Assembly (NCBI GenBank): GCA_034440615.1
Contig: JAOTOM010004871.1
Span: forward strand, 124,001-188,000
Source of the DNA: Ashinkailepas kermadecensis
Taxonomy: Eukaryota > Arthropoda > Thecostraca > Neolepadidae
Length of the DNA: 64,000 nucleotides
Direction: 5' to 3'
The position numbers were made by a program, and so were the translations under genes. Below the pieces are notes generated by a model. That model made no database searches. It was not told where the DNA came from and saw nothing but the letters and a program-made list of their open reading frames with translations. Shown here one piece after another: positions 11,358 through 24,321 of the stretch (the first letter of the stretch is position 1; each line of letters begins with the position of its first letter).

Positions 11358-11886
11358 CTGATTTGCACGAATGCCTTTCGCGTTAATATCATAAAACAGC
11401 AGGGCAGAAAAGGTCAAAATTACACAACAGTTAAACCGGTGGTCATGCATGTCATAAAATAATACAGCAGGGCGAGCAGCAAATCAGTCCGGCTCGGGCG
11501 GCGCGTCAGACAGGTGCCGCCGCAGGAGGCGACCAAAAATCGGCACGGGAAACCGCATCAGCTCGGGTGGCAACGAGTTGTACCGAAGTCGTGCTCTGGA
11601 GCTAAGTCGCCTCTTCCCCATTCACCATCCGACAAGCGGGCGATAGCTATGACCTTGGTCATGTTTAAGATCGTTGCATTTCATGGGCCGATCAATAGTG
11701 AACTGAAAGCTTTACCAATGGTGAAGCTGGATAGTGAAGTGACAACCAGTAGTGAAGAAGCTTCACCAATGGAGCATAACAAAGGGTGTAGACACGTAGT
11801 GCAGGAGCGTTGTTTCGTCAACGTGACGTCTTTCAGAGACCAGCCAATGCTCCGTCACAGTGCTACATAATTGTTGGCAACCAGTT
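11358..11886. other. no gene seen
   Basis: Unique sequence. Two open frames have no domain I recognise. Confidence 0.4.
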
Positions 11887-11960
11887 AGTAGCCCAGTGGT
11901 TAAGCTGAGCGTTTGGTAAATGCGGGGTTGGATTCGCCGCGATGCCCGTCCTTTCTGCCA
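11887..11960 (+). mobile_element. candidate tRNA-derived SINE head
   Basis: TAGCCCAGTGG at about 11889 fits the Pol III A box (TRGYNNARNGG) exactly. GGGTTGGATTCGCC some 40 bases downstream resembles a B box with one key change. No target duplication was found, so this is either an old SINE or chance. Confidence 0.3.
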
Positions 11961-12479
11961 GGATGAGAGGCGTGCGACGTCATTTAGCCTCGGCTGGTAC
12001 GTCGCAAAGTTACACGAACTCACACTGGTGACGACGGATTCCTTTAGTCACTCGCCGACATCTTCGCCGTGGGTAGCACCGGGCACCCTGCGCATCTACA
12101 GTAACTATTCCGAATACGGCGCCACCCCGAGCGGAAACCCCCTGTTGCAGCGCCAGCTCCGCATGCAGTGTCTGTCTCCTGGTGAACGGAACCTCTCACG
12201 TTTCCACTACCTGTGCCGTATGCAGTGCCCTCGCCACCACAATGAGCGATACTTCTCACGCTTCCACCACCTGTTTCGTACGCAGTGTCCCTCTCTACGC
12301 CAATGTGTGAGACTTCCCAAGTTTCCACTACCTGTTCCGTGTACAGCGACCCTCGTGTCCACAGTGAGAGAGCCAGCACCTCTCCGTTTGCAGCACGTGT
12401 TCCGTATGCAGTAGCCAGCCGCCGGCCATGCCTTTCTCGGGACTGTGAACCCCTCCAGATCGGTCCCGTGATATCAACC
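11961..12479. other. no gene; short echoes
   Basis: CACTACCTGTNCCGTATGCAGTG recurs loosely four to five times between about 12170 and 12415, each followed by a CCTCGCCACAATGAG-like word. This looks like a decayed ~65-bp array. Confidence 0.4.
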
Positions 12480-12716
12480 CCGCCATATTGTTCCCGCCCT
12501 GTTGTAATGGCCCTGTTCCCGCCCTGTTGTAATATTGTAATGGCCCCGCCATATCGGCCCCGTCGTGGCGACCGCGCCATAACGGCCCCGCCATAACGAC
12601 CCCGCCATATCGGCCCCGCCATATCGGCCCCGCCATATCGGCCCCGCCATATCAGTCCCGCCATATCGGTCCCGCCATAACGGCCCCGCCATATCGACCC
12701 CGCCATATCGGCACCT
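12480..12716. repeat. 14/15-bp GGCCCCGCCATATC array
   Basis: Units of CGGCCCCGCCATAT, with CCATAACG and CCCTGTTGTAAT variants at the left end. It starts irregular and becomes regular rightwards. Confidence 0.92.
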
Positions 12717-13377
12717 GCTGTTGACAGGCGGTCTGCTCTGTATTCGGCCAGCGTCAGCGGCTGTCATAGCCGTCAGCGAGAAGGCGATGCGGCCGCCTCA
12801 TGCCCCCGCCGATAGTATTCAAGCTGCCAGTACAGCGGGGCGACACCTGCCTGCCGCCCGGAATGGCGATGTGACGTCACGGTCCGTCCGACCTCAATAC
12901 ATCAACAGTCAGCGTTACCGGCGGAAGTGTCTGGCCTGCGCGGCAGGTGTGCGTCTTCGACATTTCAGCTAGAGACGAAACGCACAACTTGTCCCCATTC
13001 CATAGCAGCAACAGCTGCCCGTGTGAGTTTTGAGACCCTTAATGTGAGCAAAGTGCACATCAACGACAAATGGTACGGTTTATGTAAAACGTGATCATGA
13101 CATACGAACGGAAAATAGGTCATTCAAAACTTACAAATTTATGGTATTTGAAGATACCACTGTTGCTTCTTCTCTGAATAAATCTTAGTGCACCATTGGC
13201 AGCTTGAACTGCTGAGGGTGGCTTCAGCTATCCCAAGAAGCAATGCTACTATCAATTATCCAACGGTAGGCAGTTGACAGGCAGCACAAATACACCTTGA
13301 TGGCCTCTTTTTGTGCTTCTCAACTGCGTCTTTCGGTTCGGCTATATATTTAGTATATATAGCTTTATCGGCTGTTA

Positions 13378-13379
<2 letters not shown>
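12717..13379. other. no gene seen
   Basis: Unique sequence, GC-rich at the left and AT-rich at the right. Nothing to report. Confidence 0.4.
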
Positions 13380-13438
<59 letters not shown>

Positions 13439-13520
13439 TGTGTGTGTGTGTGTGTGTGTGTATCTGTGTGTGTATGTATTATGTAAATATAATAGTATAT
13501 ATATATATGTATATATATAT
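13380..13520. repeat. compound (TA)n-(TG)n-(TA)n microsatellite
   Basis: TA tract to about 13432, TG tract about 13439-13462, then a broken TA tract. Confidence 0.95.
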
Positions 13521-14748
<1,228 letters not shown>

Positions 14749-15012
14749 ATGTATGAGTGCTGCGAATCGAACAGCTGGCGGCGGCGATGAGTGACTGCTA
14801 CCAGCCAGCTATGGACCGATAGCAGCCTATCGTAGCCGGCTGGACCTCAAGGCGGATTGAGAACGTGGTGGGAGGGCTAGCGATAGATTTATGACGGACC
14901 AACATAGATTGGGGTTACAATGCCGGAGAGTGCATAGTGATCGAAAGCAAAAAATGTGTGCGTCCGTCTTTCCGCCAGCCAACAGCACCTCTCACGGCTG
15001 TGGCAGCGCCGA

Positions 15013-15162
15013 CCCCTCAACACAACAAGGGGTGTGTACACTCTCCGGCAGAGCCGGCCCCGCAACAAGGGTGTGTACACTCTCCGGCAGAGCCGGCCCC
15101 GCAACAAGGGTGTGTACACTCTCCGGCAGAACCGGCCCCTCAACAAGGGTGTGCGGGGCAGC
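15013..15162. repeat. 39-bp minisatellite, 3-4 copies
   Basis: The unit contains CAACAAGGGTGTGTACACTC and CGGCAGAGCCGGCCCC. The 39-bp length keeps a frame open with the 13-residue period QQGCVHSPAEPAP. The surrounding frame (14937-15185) has no other support as a gene. Confidence 0.92.
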
Positions 15163-15228
15163 GCAGTGCCTGTCAGATATTTTAGGTGTGCCATGACAGT
15201 AGCTTCATATTACAAGCTGAATGCAAAG

Positions 15229-15447
15229 CAGGGGTGGATCCAGACGCCTGGCTTGTGCGGAGAAAGTTTTTTATTTCCGCTTTCGAACAGATTTGATCAG
15301 CTGACATTCGTCGGATCTGCTTAAGATAATAATTATCTCATAAAACGTTCTTAGATTTCGAAAAATACCATATTTGTGCAAAAATAATCGGCAAAACCAG
15401 GGAGAGGGGGCTCCGGTGGAAAGCCCCCTCCCATGGATATGCCCCTC
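15229..15447. mobile_element. hAT-like MITE, perfect 8-bp TSD
   Basis: Left end CAGGGGTGGATCCAG. Right end (minus strand) GAGGGGCATATCCATGGG is an imperfect inverted match. The flanks are ATGCAAAG at 15221-15228 and again at 15448-15455, an exact 8-bp target duplication as produced by hAT transposases. It is non-coding, 219 bp. Confidence 0.75.
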
Positions 15448-15455
15448 ATGCAAAG

Positions 15456-16219
15456 CACGACATATGTACATCCCAAGCGCACTCCAGCGCCTCGAACTTT
15501 GAGGGCCTTCATGAAGGACTCGACTGATACGTCTAATACAAATTCATTTTGAGTCAGATGAATCATAGCATGTATCATACTATAGCGCATTCGGTGTTGA
15601 ATAAATTTCACAGAATTGCCTTCGTCGTCCTTGTCACGTGGAGTGAATGAATTATCAGCCAGTATGTAGTAACTGGCAATTTCGAGTGCGTATGCGGCTG
15701 AAAACAAAACATAATGATTAAAACAGCACACAGGAATGCATGAGGAACGGCAGGGTCTTAGCTATTGCTCCACCCACTGTAGGAGGCCCAGGGCGGTGGA
15801 TTCCAAGGACGTTGATTTATGAAGCTTATTATTGGAGGGGGCATAGCGCATGAAGCCAATGGACGGGCCCAAATGAATTAGGTACACTCTATAGGATCCC
15901 ATGTTAGAAGTTTAAATTATTGGGGGAGGGGACAAAGCCAACATTGAGGTGGCACGTCCCCCCCCCCGCAAAGGTATGTAGAACAACATCCCTCCTGGAT
16001 GCTATAGCCTAAGATTTCAGTTTCAAATACCAAATAAGACAACCGCATAATAATTGCGTAAGTAGACGATCCGGTTCAGGTGAAGAGTGACAAAGAGAGG
16101 GAACATTTTTAAAGCCATCAGGATATATTGATTTAAAAACACATTGGACACCTAGCGCTTCCAACTGACTTTATTTCGAACATTGCCAATAATTTCCACA
16201 AGATAACCTCTGATAGCTT
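15456..16219. other. no gene; C-run
   Basis: Unique, with a C run near 15958-15968 inside GGCACGTCCCC. No coding feature. Confidence 0.4.
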
Positions 16220-16227
16220 CGTGTCAT

Positions 16228-16393
16228 CAGTGGCGGATCCAAGGGAAACTGGGGAATGTGCCTCCCCTCCCTCTCGTCTAGCGAATTTGTCAGCCGATGG
16301 TGCTCCTCAGCGTAAAAAAGGCTCCCCTCTGGATATAAACGGCGCCCTTCCAGAACAGGTGCCTCCCGACCAAAATTCCTGGATCCGCCCCTG
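16228..16393. mobile_element. hAT-like MITE, 8-bp TSD
   Basis: Ends CAGTGGCGGATCCA and TGGATCCGCCCCTG form terminal inverted repeats. Flanks CGTGTCAT (16220-16227) and CGTGTCAC (16394-16401) match at 7 of 8 positions. The interior has the AATTCCTGGATCCGCC and GGCTCCCCT words shared by other copies. Confidence 0.78.
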
Positions 16394-16784
16394 CGTGTCA
16401 CGCACAAGGAAACACGCAATCCTCACAAAAGGTGGCCGTCTGCTCCTGGTGCAGCTGAAGTGGTTTATTGATTCAATGCAATCGTTTGAAGTGTTGTCAG
16501 CTGCGCAAGGCGAATTACCGATGCATTTTCCCAGGCGCGAACCCAGTGAAGTGTTTGCCGATGTGAAGTGCCACCTGGCGCTCGGTTCTGCGTTTTGACA
16601 GCGCAGATAAGGGCCATCAACGTCAGGAACGTGTGACGTCAACATCAGCGACACGTGCTCTTGCTTGTCTGACGTCAAACACCGTGATAATGCACGATGA
16701 ATGGAGAAAGCATTGCGGTGCCGTTGGCTTGACTGGCAGTCATGGCTACCGGGGGATCTAGTGGAGAACTGGGAGTCATGACTT

Positions 16785-16846
16785 CCCCTCAATGAAGATC
16801 CCCTCAATGAAGATCCCCTCAATGAAGATCCCCCTCAATGAAGATG
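16785..16846. repeat. 15/16-bp tandem repeat, 4 copies
   Basis: CCCCTCAATGAAGAT four times, inside degenerate MITE-like sequence that runs on to 17072. Confidence 0.9.
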
Positions 16847-16924
16847 TAGCGCTCTTCCCACTGAAAAGGACGTTCGAGTCCACTCGCACCTCGCCCTCAA
16901 CGATCTTTTTTTAGCCGATTGCTC

Positions 16925-17072
16925 CCATAGAAAATGCCCCAGTACACTCCCAGCACATCGGCCCCCTCCACCACGAAATTCCCCCCAAAATCAGTTAAGT
17001 TGCGCCCCTCCGGAGAAATCGTGCCCGCCCAGCGAAGTCCCCCCCCCCCGTATCAAAATTCCTGGATCCGCT
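16925..17072. mobile_element. hAT-like MITE, right-end fragment
   Basis: Ends with a C run, then AAATTCCTGGATCCGCTCCTG, as in the copy ending at 16393. A matching left end is not clear: a weak candidate CGGGGGATCTAGTGG at about 16750 gives a poor duplication. Confidence 0.5.
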
Positions 17073-17228
17073 CCTGGTATCGACCACAACAGGCTGGCAG
17101 CACAGCAGCGAGGCAGCATACGGCGAAAGGCAACCGCCACGCTATTCAGCTAGCTTTGAAACAAGTGGAGATTAAAAACTTTAAGTTGTTTTTCTTCAGT
17201 AAACAAGCGAAGCCAAGTTGTTCCAGGG

Positions 17229-17508
17229 TGGCTCCGACAACTCAGATGGTTAGAGCGCCGGCCACCATTGATTTCCCCCATCATGGCCAGGCAGGGTTTG
17301 AGTTGCTTCACGCGCTCGTATGGCCTCCAGTTGGGAGGGTCATTTGGCAGCTGCCCGATAAGGCCGGGGACCAGCTACCGAGGTGGCCGTGTCCGTGCAT
17401 TGATGACACTCTAAACTCTCGGCCAAGCTTATGCCGTTGAATCTGACTTCAAGGATCGGTTGGTGTTAGGAACAGGGTTCATGCAACAAACTCTGCTCAG
17501 CATAGGGC
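17229..17508 (+). mobile_element. SINE family B copy (tRNA-derived)
   Basis: ACAACTCAGATGGTTAGAGC gives an A-box-like head, and GGGTTTGAGTTGC sits where a B box would be. The body matches 53985-54253 over its length: shared words are GATAAGGCCGGGGA, GAGCTACCG/CAGCTACCG, GTGCATTGA, TTAAACTC-like, GCCGTTGAA and GGGTTCATGCAACAA. The end is near CTCTGCTCAGC. No target duplication was identified. Confidence 0.6.
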
Positions 17509-17703
17509 CCCAGCGGGATTTCAGAATTCGGACTGAGGTTCTTTTGGTAACACCAAGTAACTCTTTAAGTGACATCCATGCACAATCAATTATACCCACC
17601 ATACGCCGTGAAGTTTACCACGAGGGTGTTGATTTTCATCCATGCCATCGGCCGCGGCATTAATTAAAAGCTCCTCACAATTATCCCCATGGATCGCACG
17701 AAA

Positions 17704-17821
17704 CATCGCGTGAGTATACAATATAGTGAGTTCATCGCGTGAGTATACAATATAGTGGTTCATCGCGTGAGTATACAATATAGTGAGTTCATCGCGTGAG
17801 TATACAATATAGTGAGTTCAT
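17704..17821. repeat. 29-bp tandem repeat, 4 copies
   Basis: CATCGCGTGAGTATACAATA followed by TAGTGAGTT, starting at 17704, 17733, 17761 and 17790. The copies are almost identical. Confidence 0.93.
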
Positions 17822-18163
17822 GCCAGGCAGACTCCGCTAAGTGGCAGGCACCCATGGCTCTGTCACCTGTTGCAGGACATGTATGAGCGTGCAGGTAATA
17901 TATATCACATAGTTCGCACGCTATGCCATGGTGTATGGCAAACACCGTCACCAAATTATTCCTTTGAACAAAGATGAAGTGTAAGATAGATGAAGTATTG
18001 TCATGAAGCACGATAGAAGTCAAACTTTTAAGTACACGTCTAGTTCTAAGTGAAGAGGGCAGAACTTGAAGCATTGCAGGAAAATGTGTGGAGGATTCAA
18101 AAGCTTCCTGGTCTTGTCAGGTCTGGTCATCCATTCGAAACTTTTGACAACGTGCAGTAGATA

Positions 18164-18226
18164 GTTAGTTAATAATTAGGGTTTTTGGACGCATCAACTG
18201 CATTGGTTATACAGCGCCCATAACTA
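18164..18226 (-). mobile_element. tail-only retroposon unit (about 60 bp), copy 1
   Basis: On the minus strand it reads ATGGGCGCTGTATAACCAAT, GCAGTTGATGCGTCC, then AAAAACC. It is flanked by AACGTGCAGTAGATA (18149-18163) and AACGTGCAGTGGACA (18227-18241), a 15-bp duplication with two changes. No tRNA-like head is present. It matches the 3' part of SINE family A. Confidence 0.65.
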
Positions 18227-18241
18227 AACGTGCAGTGGACA

Positions 18242-18400
18242 AAACTTGTTCGGGCTATGCCGTTACTCGTAGTCATATTTAAAGCATGATTGCTTAAAGC
18301 ATGCTTAAAGCGTGATTGCCTAAAGCTTGCCTAAAGCATGCGTAAGGCATGATTGATTAAATGGTTAAAACATGTTGAAAGCAGGAAAGCACGTTGCTTT
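18242..18400. repeat. short degenerate AAAGCATG repeats
   Basis: TTAAAGCATGCTTAAAGCGTGATTGCC-type words recur five or six times with a period near 20. AT-rich, palindrome-prone (GCATGC). Confidence 0.6.
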
Positions 18401-18704
18401 GCCGGAAAAAAAAATCATTAAAGCAAGCTAAAAGCGGCGCACATTTAATTCAGCTTCCAGTTTCCGTCCTCACCATTGTCGTCGCAGTTTATGCAACCCA
18501 GCTAATTGCGTCATTTGCGAGTGAATCTCATCAGGCACGTTGGCTCGCCTTCACACCGCGACGCCATCGAATGACGGCGAGCGTCCGAGCCGCGCCGGGC
18601 CAGTCGTCGCCGACACGTGTCGAGTGGGGTCGATGCCACGTGACGACCGGAAACAAACACTCGGCTGATGAGGTAGTTTGCATCACGTGTGGTCCACGGG
18701 CGGA

Positions 18705-19035
18705 TCCAGGAATTGTCACGAGGGGGGACTCATCTGGAGCGGCACCATTTCGCCAGAGGAGCGCCACTGCGAAAGTCTCTGGACGGGAGCCCTCGGCTGA
18801 CAATTCGTTGAGAGGGTTGAGGAAAGTAAGCACTCCGGCATTCAATGAGATGGCGCTTTTTCTTCTGAGAAGAAAAAATGGCGAGAAGATGGCGCTTTCT
18901 TCAGCCTTTGGCTGGAAAAAAAATCCGTTGAGCGGTGTGCGTGCACTTAAGCGTTCCCGGAGGAGCGCCTTTGGCCGGTAGAGGGGCACCACCTTTCCAT
19001 GGAGGGGGGGGGGGGGGCATGGACCCAGTTTCCCC
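18705..19035. mobile_element. hAT-like MITE remnant
   Basis: Starts near CGGGCGGATCCAGGAATTGTC, passes AATTCGTTGAG and a run of about 15 G near 19003-19017, and shares GGAGCGCC and CTTTCCATGAGGGG-like words with the 21217 copy. The right end is not resolved. Confidence 0.45.
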
Positions 19036-20389
19036 TCTCCCTGTGTTGACGGGCAGTATGGCCTCACTCGCCATAAACAGTGCAATTCCATCCATGATAA
19101 ATAATTTAGCGCCGCGCTGGGTTCGTGACGTCAACGTTGGGTTAGTGATGTCCGTGGGCACCTTTCACAGGCCATGTGTTTGATGAATTATCAAAGTCAA
19201 TCAGGCCACTTGCGTATTCTCAGCAGTTCATGCTGCGACACGAGACCACACGACTGCTTAGCTAAGCCGACAAGGGTCCGTGCGCATTGCCGCCACCTGG
19301 TTTGAACACGGCTGAACCATGTTATAAACTGGTTAGGGAAAGCTAGTTTGTGTCACTGCGGCAAAAACTAGACAAGACTTGGGTATGTCTCAAGGTCAAC
19401 TGTGTCCATCCCGTCCAGCTGCGTTCAGTTTGTCCAACTGTGTCCATTCTTTCTAACTCTTCCGATGGGCGCCACCTCCCAGGAGGGGCATCATTGATTT
19501 TGATAACAGTTTTCAACGTGGGGGAGTGGGTGCACCCGATCGTCCTGGAGGGGTGCCTTCTCCCAGTCAGGGAGGCACCGTATCACTATGGAATGCTCCT
19601 CTGTTCCTTTGAGAAGCAAGCGAGGAGTGAAGGACATGAGAAGAGCAAATTAATTGATTCCTTTCCCCAAAAGTGGTATTTTAATATAGAAAGTAAGTAA
19701 TCCCGAAAATACCGATATTGCATGCTTCAACTAGTTCTTAATGTTGACCTTTCGCCGGCACTCGGCATTTCATCACTTCCCTAGTGCAGAGGAGGTTGTT
19801 GCGACTCCATAACGTTTTCTAGCGGATATGGCTCGCGAGAAAAACACCGTGTTACGTGTGACATGACTTGACGATTGATGCATGCTCATTTTCACATCTA
19901 ATCGTTCCCTGCATAAAACAATATCTGATATGCGATGTGCACCGCTTTACGTTTTGACCACTAGGTCAAGGGTCAAGGGTCAAGGGATGAGGTCAACGTG
20001 CTGCTGACCAAGTTTCAAGAACTTTCGAAGCAGTGACTGGAATGCTATCTTCTTGCATCCCGATGTAAACATGGAAGTCATATCCAGTTATAGTGTCAAA
20101 GCTGGTCCTGGAGTGATTCCAAAACCGAACACGTCATTGGAGGTCAAGCTGGATCAAATACCTCGAATGACCTTGGAAAATGCAACGACTTATGCAAACA
20201 CGCGCGCTGAGTTGCCTATCATTCAACCACATCAAGCACGTCTCGTGGGAGGAAACGAAGTGAGATTAATTGTCGACGATTTGACGACTTCGTCGAAAAC
20301 CTACCTGACATGTGTCCGCTCATGGCGTCACAGTAGCGACCGGACGGGATATCTTCACATTTGTTGTACCATGAGGTCAGCAGTGATGA
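19036..20389. other. no gene seen
   Basis: Two frames (19350-19700 and 20053-20445) of 116 and 130 codons have no recognisable domain. GGTCAAGGGTCAAGGGTCAAG occurs as a three-copy 7-bp repeat near 19970. Sequence at 19460-19590 echoes MITE interior words. Confidence 0.4.
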
Positions 20390-20397
20390 CCTATTAT

Positions 20398-20606
20398 CAG
20401 AGGTGCAGCCAAGTGTGGGGGGGGCGGACCGGTGCACCCCCTTAGGAACCAAAAGTGCACGAGATCAAACAACATATTTTGGGATTTTCACCATGCAAAC
20501 CGGATTGTTGCGCGCTTCGCGTGCCGAGGGGGGGTGTATTTTTCATCACATTTCTTTTTTGGACACCCCCCCCCCCCCCCGAAAGAAAATCCTGGCTGCG
20601 CCCCTG
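20398..20606. mobile_element. hAT-like MITE, perfect 8-bp TSD
   Basis: Ends CAGAGGTGCAGCCAAG and CCTGGCTGCGCCCCTG are inverted repeats. The flanks are CCTATTAT at 20390-20397 and 20607-20614, exact. The terminal sequence differs from the GGATCC type at 16228, so this is a distinct subfamily. It has G and C runs inside and is 209 bp. Confidence 0.8.
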
Positions 20607-20778
20607 CCTATTATCTACATTGGTGCGTTGGCGTCGTGCCTGCGTGCGCTGACCGCCAACCACGTTCCGTCGTCGGCGAACAACCTGGGAAGGCTTCCTG
20701 AACCGCCTGCAGTCAAGGACGATGGTTCAGACATGGACGCTGACTCAAGCATAGCCTAGACCACAAGCAGCGAAATGG

Positions 20779-21122
20779 CACACATGGCCTAAACGCCAGG
20801 TACACTACTATGCACACATACCTTGATTGTCAGCCACACCAACGTACGTACACACATGACCTGCGCGTCAGCTGCACCAATACACATACATGGCCTGGGC
20901 GTCAGTTACACCAATATACATACATGGCCTGAGCGTCAGTTACACCAATACACATACATGGCCTGAGCGTCAGTTACACCAATGCACATACATGGCCTAG
21001 GCGTCAGTTACACCAATATACACACATGGCCTGAGCGTCATTTACACCAATACACATACATGGCCTAAGCGTCAGTTACACCAATACACACACATGGCCT
21101 GAACGTCAGCTGCACCAGTATA
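20779..21122. repeat. 34-bp minisatellite, about 10 copies
   Basis: Unit built from CACATACATGGCCTGAGCG and TCAGTTACACCAATA. The outer copies are the most diverged. Confidence 0.93.
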
Positions 21123-21216
21123 TGCTGTTCAGCTGTTTACAAGCTTGCTGCTGCAGCTAGCTCTGCTCTGCGGTTTGTGAACTACTAAAGCACTACGTAA
21201 CGGTACCACACTGGTG

Positions 21217-21519
21217 CAGGGGCGGGTCCGGGAATTTTCAGGGCGAGGACATTTCCTCGGTGGTGAGCCTGCGGCGGAAAAATTCGTTGAGCGGGAAGGG
21301 ATGGTCCCGAGCAAACTGAACGGTCGCCTTTTCATCTCAAAAGGGTGCCTTTTCTTCTGACAGGGTCTTTTTATAAACAAAAATCCGTTCAGCGTAAGGG
21401 GGGACACTCCAGCTATCCTGAAGGGACGTCTTTCCCAGCCGAAGGAGCGCCACCTTCCCATGAGGGGCACATGCCCCCAGTGCCCCCACATCCAACTCCA
21501 AGCCCGGTATCCGCCCCTG
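21217..21519. mobile_element. hAT-like MITE, 8-bp TSD
   Basis: Ends CAGGGGCGGGTCCGGG and CCCGGTATCCGCCCCTG. Flanks CACTGGTG (21209-21216) and CCCTGGTG (21520-21527), 7 of 8 matching. 303 bp and non-coding. It contains AATTCGTTGAGCG as in the 18705 copy. Confidence 0.78.
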
Positions 21520-21916
21520 CCCTGGTGAAGAACCACGGAACAGTACTTCTCTGATGAAGAGCTGAAGCACCATGGAATAGGATTACCAGGGCAGTTCTTC
21601 TCTGACAATCGGCAAGGCAAGACCATTTCCAGTCTTCACCCAAATAAGAGAACGACGAAATGCGTGACGAAAATTGTCACAAAACAGAGACGGAGTGAAA
21701 TTATGGATGTCCTGCATTTTACGAATACTAAAGTGCCTTTGAAGGCGCAGTCTGCCGGAAATGAGAGCGAGCAGTGGCGGGTGACGTCACCTTCGGACAG
21801 CTCCGTCCCAGCCGTCGGTACAGTGAGCGTCCAGCCAGCAGACCCCGGCCGGCCAACGCCTGGCTCTGACTTCTGACTTCTGACTTCTGACGGCTTCGAC
21901 TGCAGTCCATGCCAAG

Positions 21917-22165
21917 CAGGGGCGGATCCAAGGGGCGGGAAGCAGGGTCATGCTCTCCGCCCCATGGAAGGGCCCTCTTCGACTGTGAAAAGGCTGCTCC
22001 AGGGACGCTCGAGTGATCTGCTCCCTGAATTTTTAAGCCGAAGGCCCCCAGTAGAAAAGGCGTACATCCAGGAACACCTGGGTACACCCCTGACTTTGAA
22101 TTTTATTGTGATCAATGTTGCCTCTTCAGGCGAGTGCCCCGCTCCCACTGATCAAAATTCATCAT
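21917..22165. mobile_element. hAT-like MITE, left part
   Basis: Begins CAGGGGCGGATCCAAGGGG with ATGCCAAG before it. Interior AATTTTTAAGCCGAAGG and ATCAAAATTC are family words. The right end with a matching duplication was not found. Confidence 0.5.
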
Positions 22166-22664
22166 GAGGAGACCCTGGTTCCCACTCCCTCGACTGTGCC
22201 TAGGTGCGCCTCTGCATAGGACGTGCCAACTGCCCGGGGGTATGGATGACCGAGCAAGGTCACCGGCCGGCGACCAGTCTTGTGCGAGGTGAGCCGTGAT
22301 GGCGTCATTAGTGGCGATGCAGCGGTGGCGGGTTTTTATTAGTGGCGGGTTTTTCGCGACCGTGGCGGAGCGTGGCTCAGAAAAGCTGGTGTGGGACGAC
22401 GGTGAGAACATTGCGGATTACTGGCGGTGCGTTGACGCGTGCGCATTTTCTGTCGGTAATGAGGACAAAGCCATAGGGACTCGGCTCGCAGAGTGGCGGC
22501 CTTGACTCGCTCATCGACGACCGCGCGAGGAGCATCGGGGATCACAAGGCGGCTTTACAGCTGGAATTCGATGCTTCTGCTCGGTGCTGTCTGCGCCTAT
22601 TTCGTCACCGGTCGACACGAAAGGGCGAGACTTGCGGTACGTTCCTGTCCACGCTGCGGGCACT
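22166..22664. other. no gene seen
   Basis: GC-rich, with GGCGGGTTTTTATTAGTGGCGG as a local duplication near 22325-22360. Confidence 0.4.
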
Positions 22665-22738
22665 GTTCAAGGTCGCCTATTCAAGGTCGCCTATTCAAGG
22701 TCGCCTATTCAAGGTCGCCTATTCAAGGTCGCCTATCC
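22665..22738. repeat. 14-bp tandem repeat, 5 copies
   Basis: CAAGGTCGCCTATT repeated exactly, with a changed last copy. Confidence 0.95.
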
Positions 22739-23318
22739 GACCCCGTGCACTCCAGGTAGGTCCGTCTTCAATTCTACTTTCTGGGACGAATGCTCGGCAG
22801 TGGAAAAGGCGCTGCTCAGATGCCAATTTACGTCGTCGTGTCGGATGTAGTCGGGCGCCTTCGGCTCTCGCTTGCTGACTCGCCAGCTACGAAGTTTCCC
22901 TGTCTCAGCTAAGCTAAGCTGACAGAAGAGGCTCTCCGGTTGAAAGGTCAAGGTCATGGTGTTGACCAGGTCTGTGATGCACAGCCTGAGGGAATCAGAT
23001 CGCTGAGCTCGGCCGTGGGGTCCAGTCCTTGGTCGAGGCGGTCAAGGCCGTTCGGTTTGGCGACGCTGAGCAAGGCTACTGGGGTCAAGCTGTCCGCTGC
23101 GATCGCCGTGATGTCAGCTCGGCGACTCCTTTTTGCTTTTCGTTTTGTCCCTCTGCAGAGGACAAGCACCACCTGCTGGAGATGCTGCGTAAAGGAAAAG
23201 CTGTTTTAAACCGGCTGATGTGGCATTCGATGATTATGCAAACGCTTATATGGAAAAAAATGAAAAGAGCAGGATCGCAAACAAAAAGAGTAGCATAACG
23301 GGCACGTAGACACACAGC
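22739..23318. other. no gene seen
   Basis: Unique sequence; open frames have no domain. Confidence 0.4.
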
Positions 23319-23319
23319 A

Positions 23320-23354
<35 letters not shown>

Positions 23355-23365
23355 TTTCACCCACA

Positions 23366-23397
<32 letters not shown>
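23319..23397. repeat. (CA)n microsatellite with TATATTTTC interruption
   Basis: Two CA blocks. Confidence 0.95.
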
Positions 23398-24321
23398 TGC
23401 ATTAGATGAGACAGTATATTCGGAGGATGACCAGCATCGCTTCCTCCGTCTGTCTCCAAGAGACCGCCGTATCTGGACCGTTGGCTGTGGGAGATGACGG
23501 GCTGCGCCGACCACCCGCGACCTGGAGAGGGGACGGAGACCCGGGGCGTCCAGTGTCAGCTGTGGGCGCCCCGGGCTCAGCCTTGGCTGTGCGGGCGATT
23601 GTGTAAATTGCAAGCTTGGAAAAAAACCGGAGGGAGAAGAACCAAGCTGCTTGGAAGACCCGAAAGCAAAAAAAAACACACCAAGCGCAAACTAAAGGCA
23701 GCCGTCCGTTTTGCCGAATTTGGTACACCCCTGCCGCCTGGTGGAAGATGGCCTACATGATCTGTCATACGACAGTGCAGAGGAAATTAAGGTTTGACTT
23801 TGACAAATGGATTGCTCCAGCTTGATTCTGTGTAGGCGGCGGCTCCGGCTGGGGCGGGGCGTGAAGGGGTGGGGGCTGGGCTGGTGAGGTCGGCCTGGCG
23901 AGGTCGGCCGGGCTACTCACCACCTGACGTGCAGGACGTGTGAAGATCCGGGTCGCAGCGTCCGCACGTGCCGGCGTCTGTGCCGATTGCCTGCTGGATG
24001 CGCGGGCAGCTTGGACGTCGTCGTGGGCGGTGTCAGGCGGCCAAGTTAAGTTGAAGAGTCGATGCAGTCGATGCGCCCATATACTACAATAACTAGGTTG
24101 AAGAGGGTCACCGCCACGAGGTAAGCGGAGATCCCAAACGACCAGGCGACCCTGAGTACGCTCCCGCGCCTAGTTCTTCGCATGAGCGTGGTTAAGGTGG
24201 GAGAGGCTGACTGCGTGCAGACGGTGGATGCTGGCTCGTCTGTTACACACGTGCCCTCGTCGCTGCCGGCAGTGCGGACAATGCAACTTCAGTCGACGGA
24301 GGGTACACTCACAGCAGTTGC
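23398..24321. other. no gene; possible tail-module scrap
   Basis: Mostly unique and GC-rich. At about 24058-24079 GTCGATGCAGTCGATGCGCCC matches the middle of the tail module described at 35624, but without flanking duplications. Confidence 0.4.

Noticed and set aside
12044..12767. Gly/Arg-rich minus-strand ORFs (up to 220 codons)
   Set aside because: Translation of the CCATATCGGCCCCG array and the short degenerate repeat beside it.
19960..20000. GGTCAAGGGTCAAGG as nuclear-receptor response element
   Set aside because: Short simple repeat with no gene nearby; too little to support.
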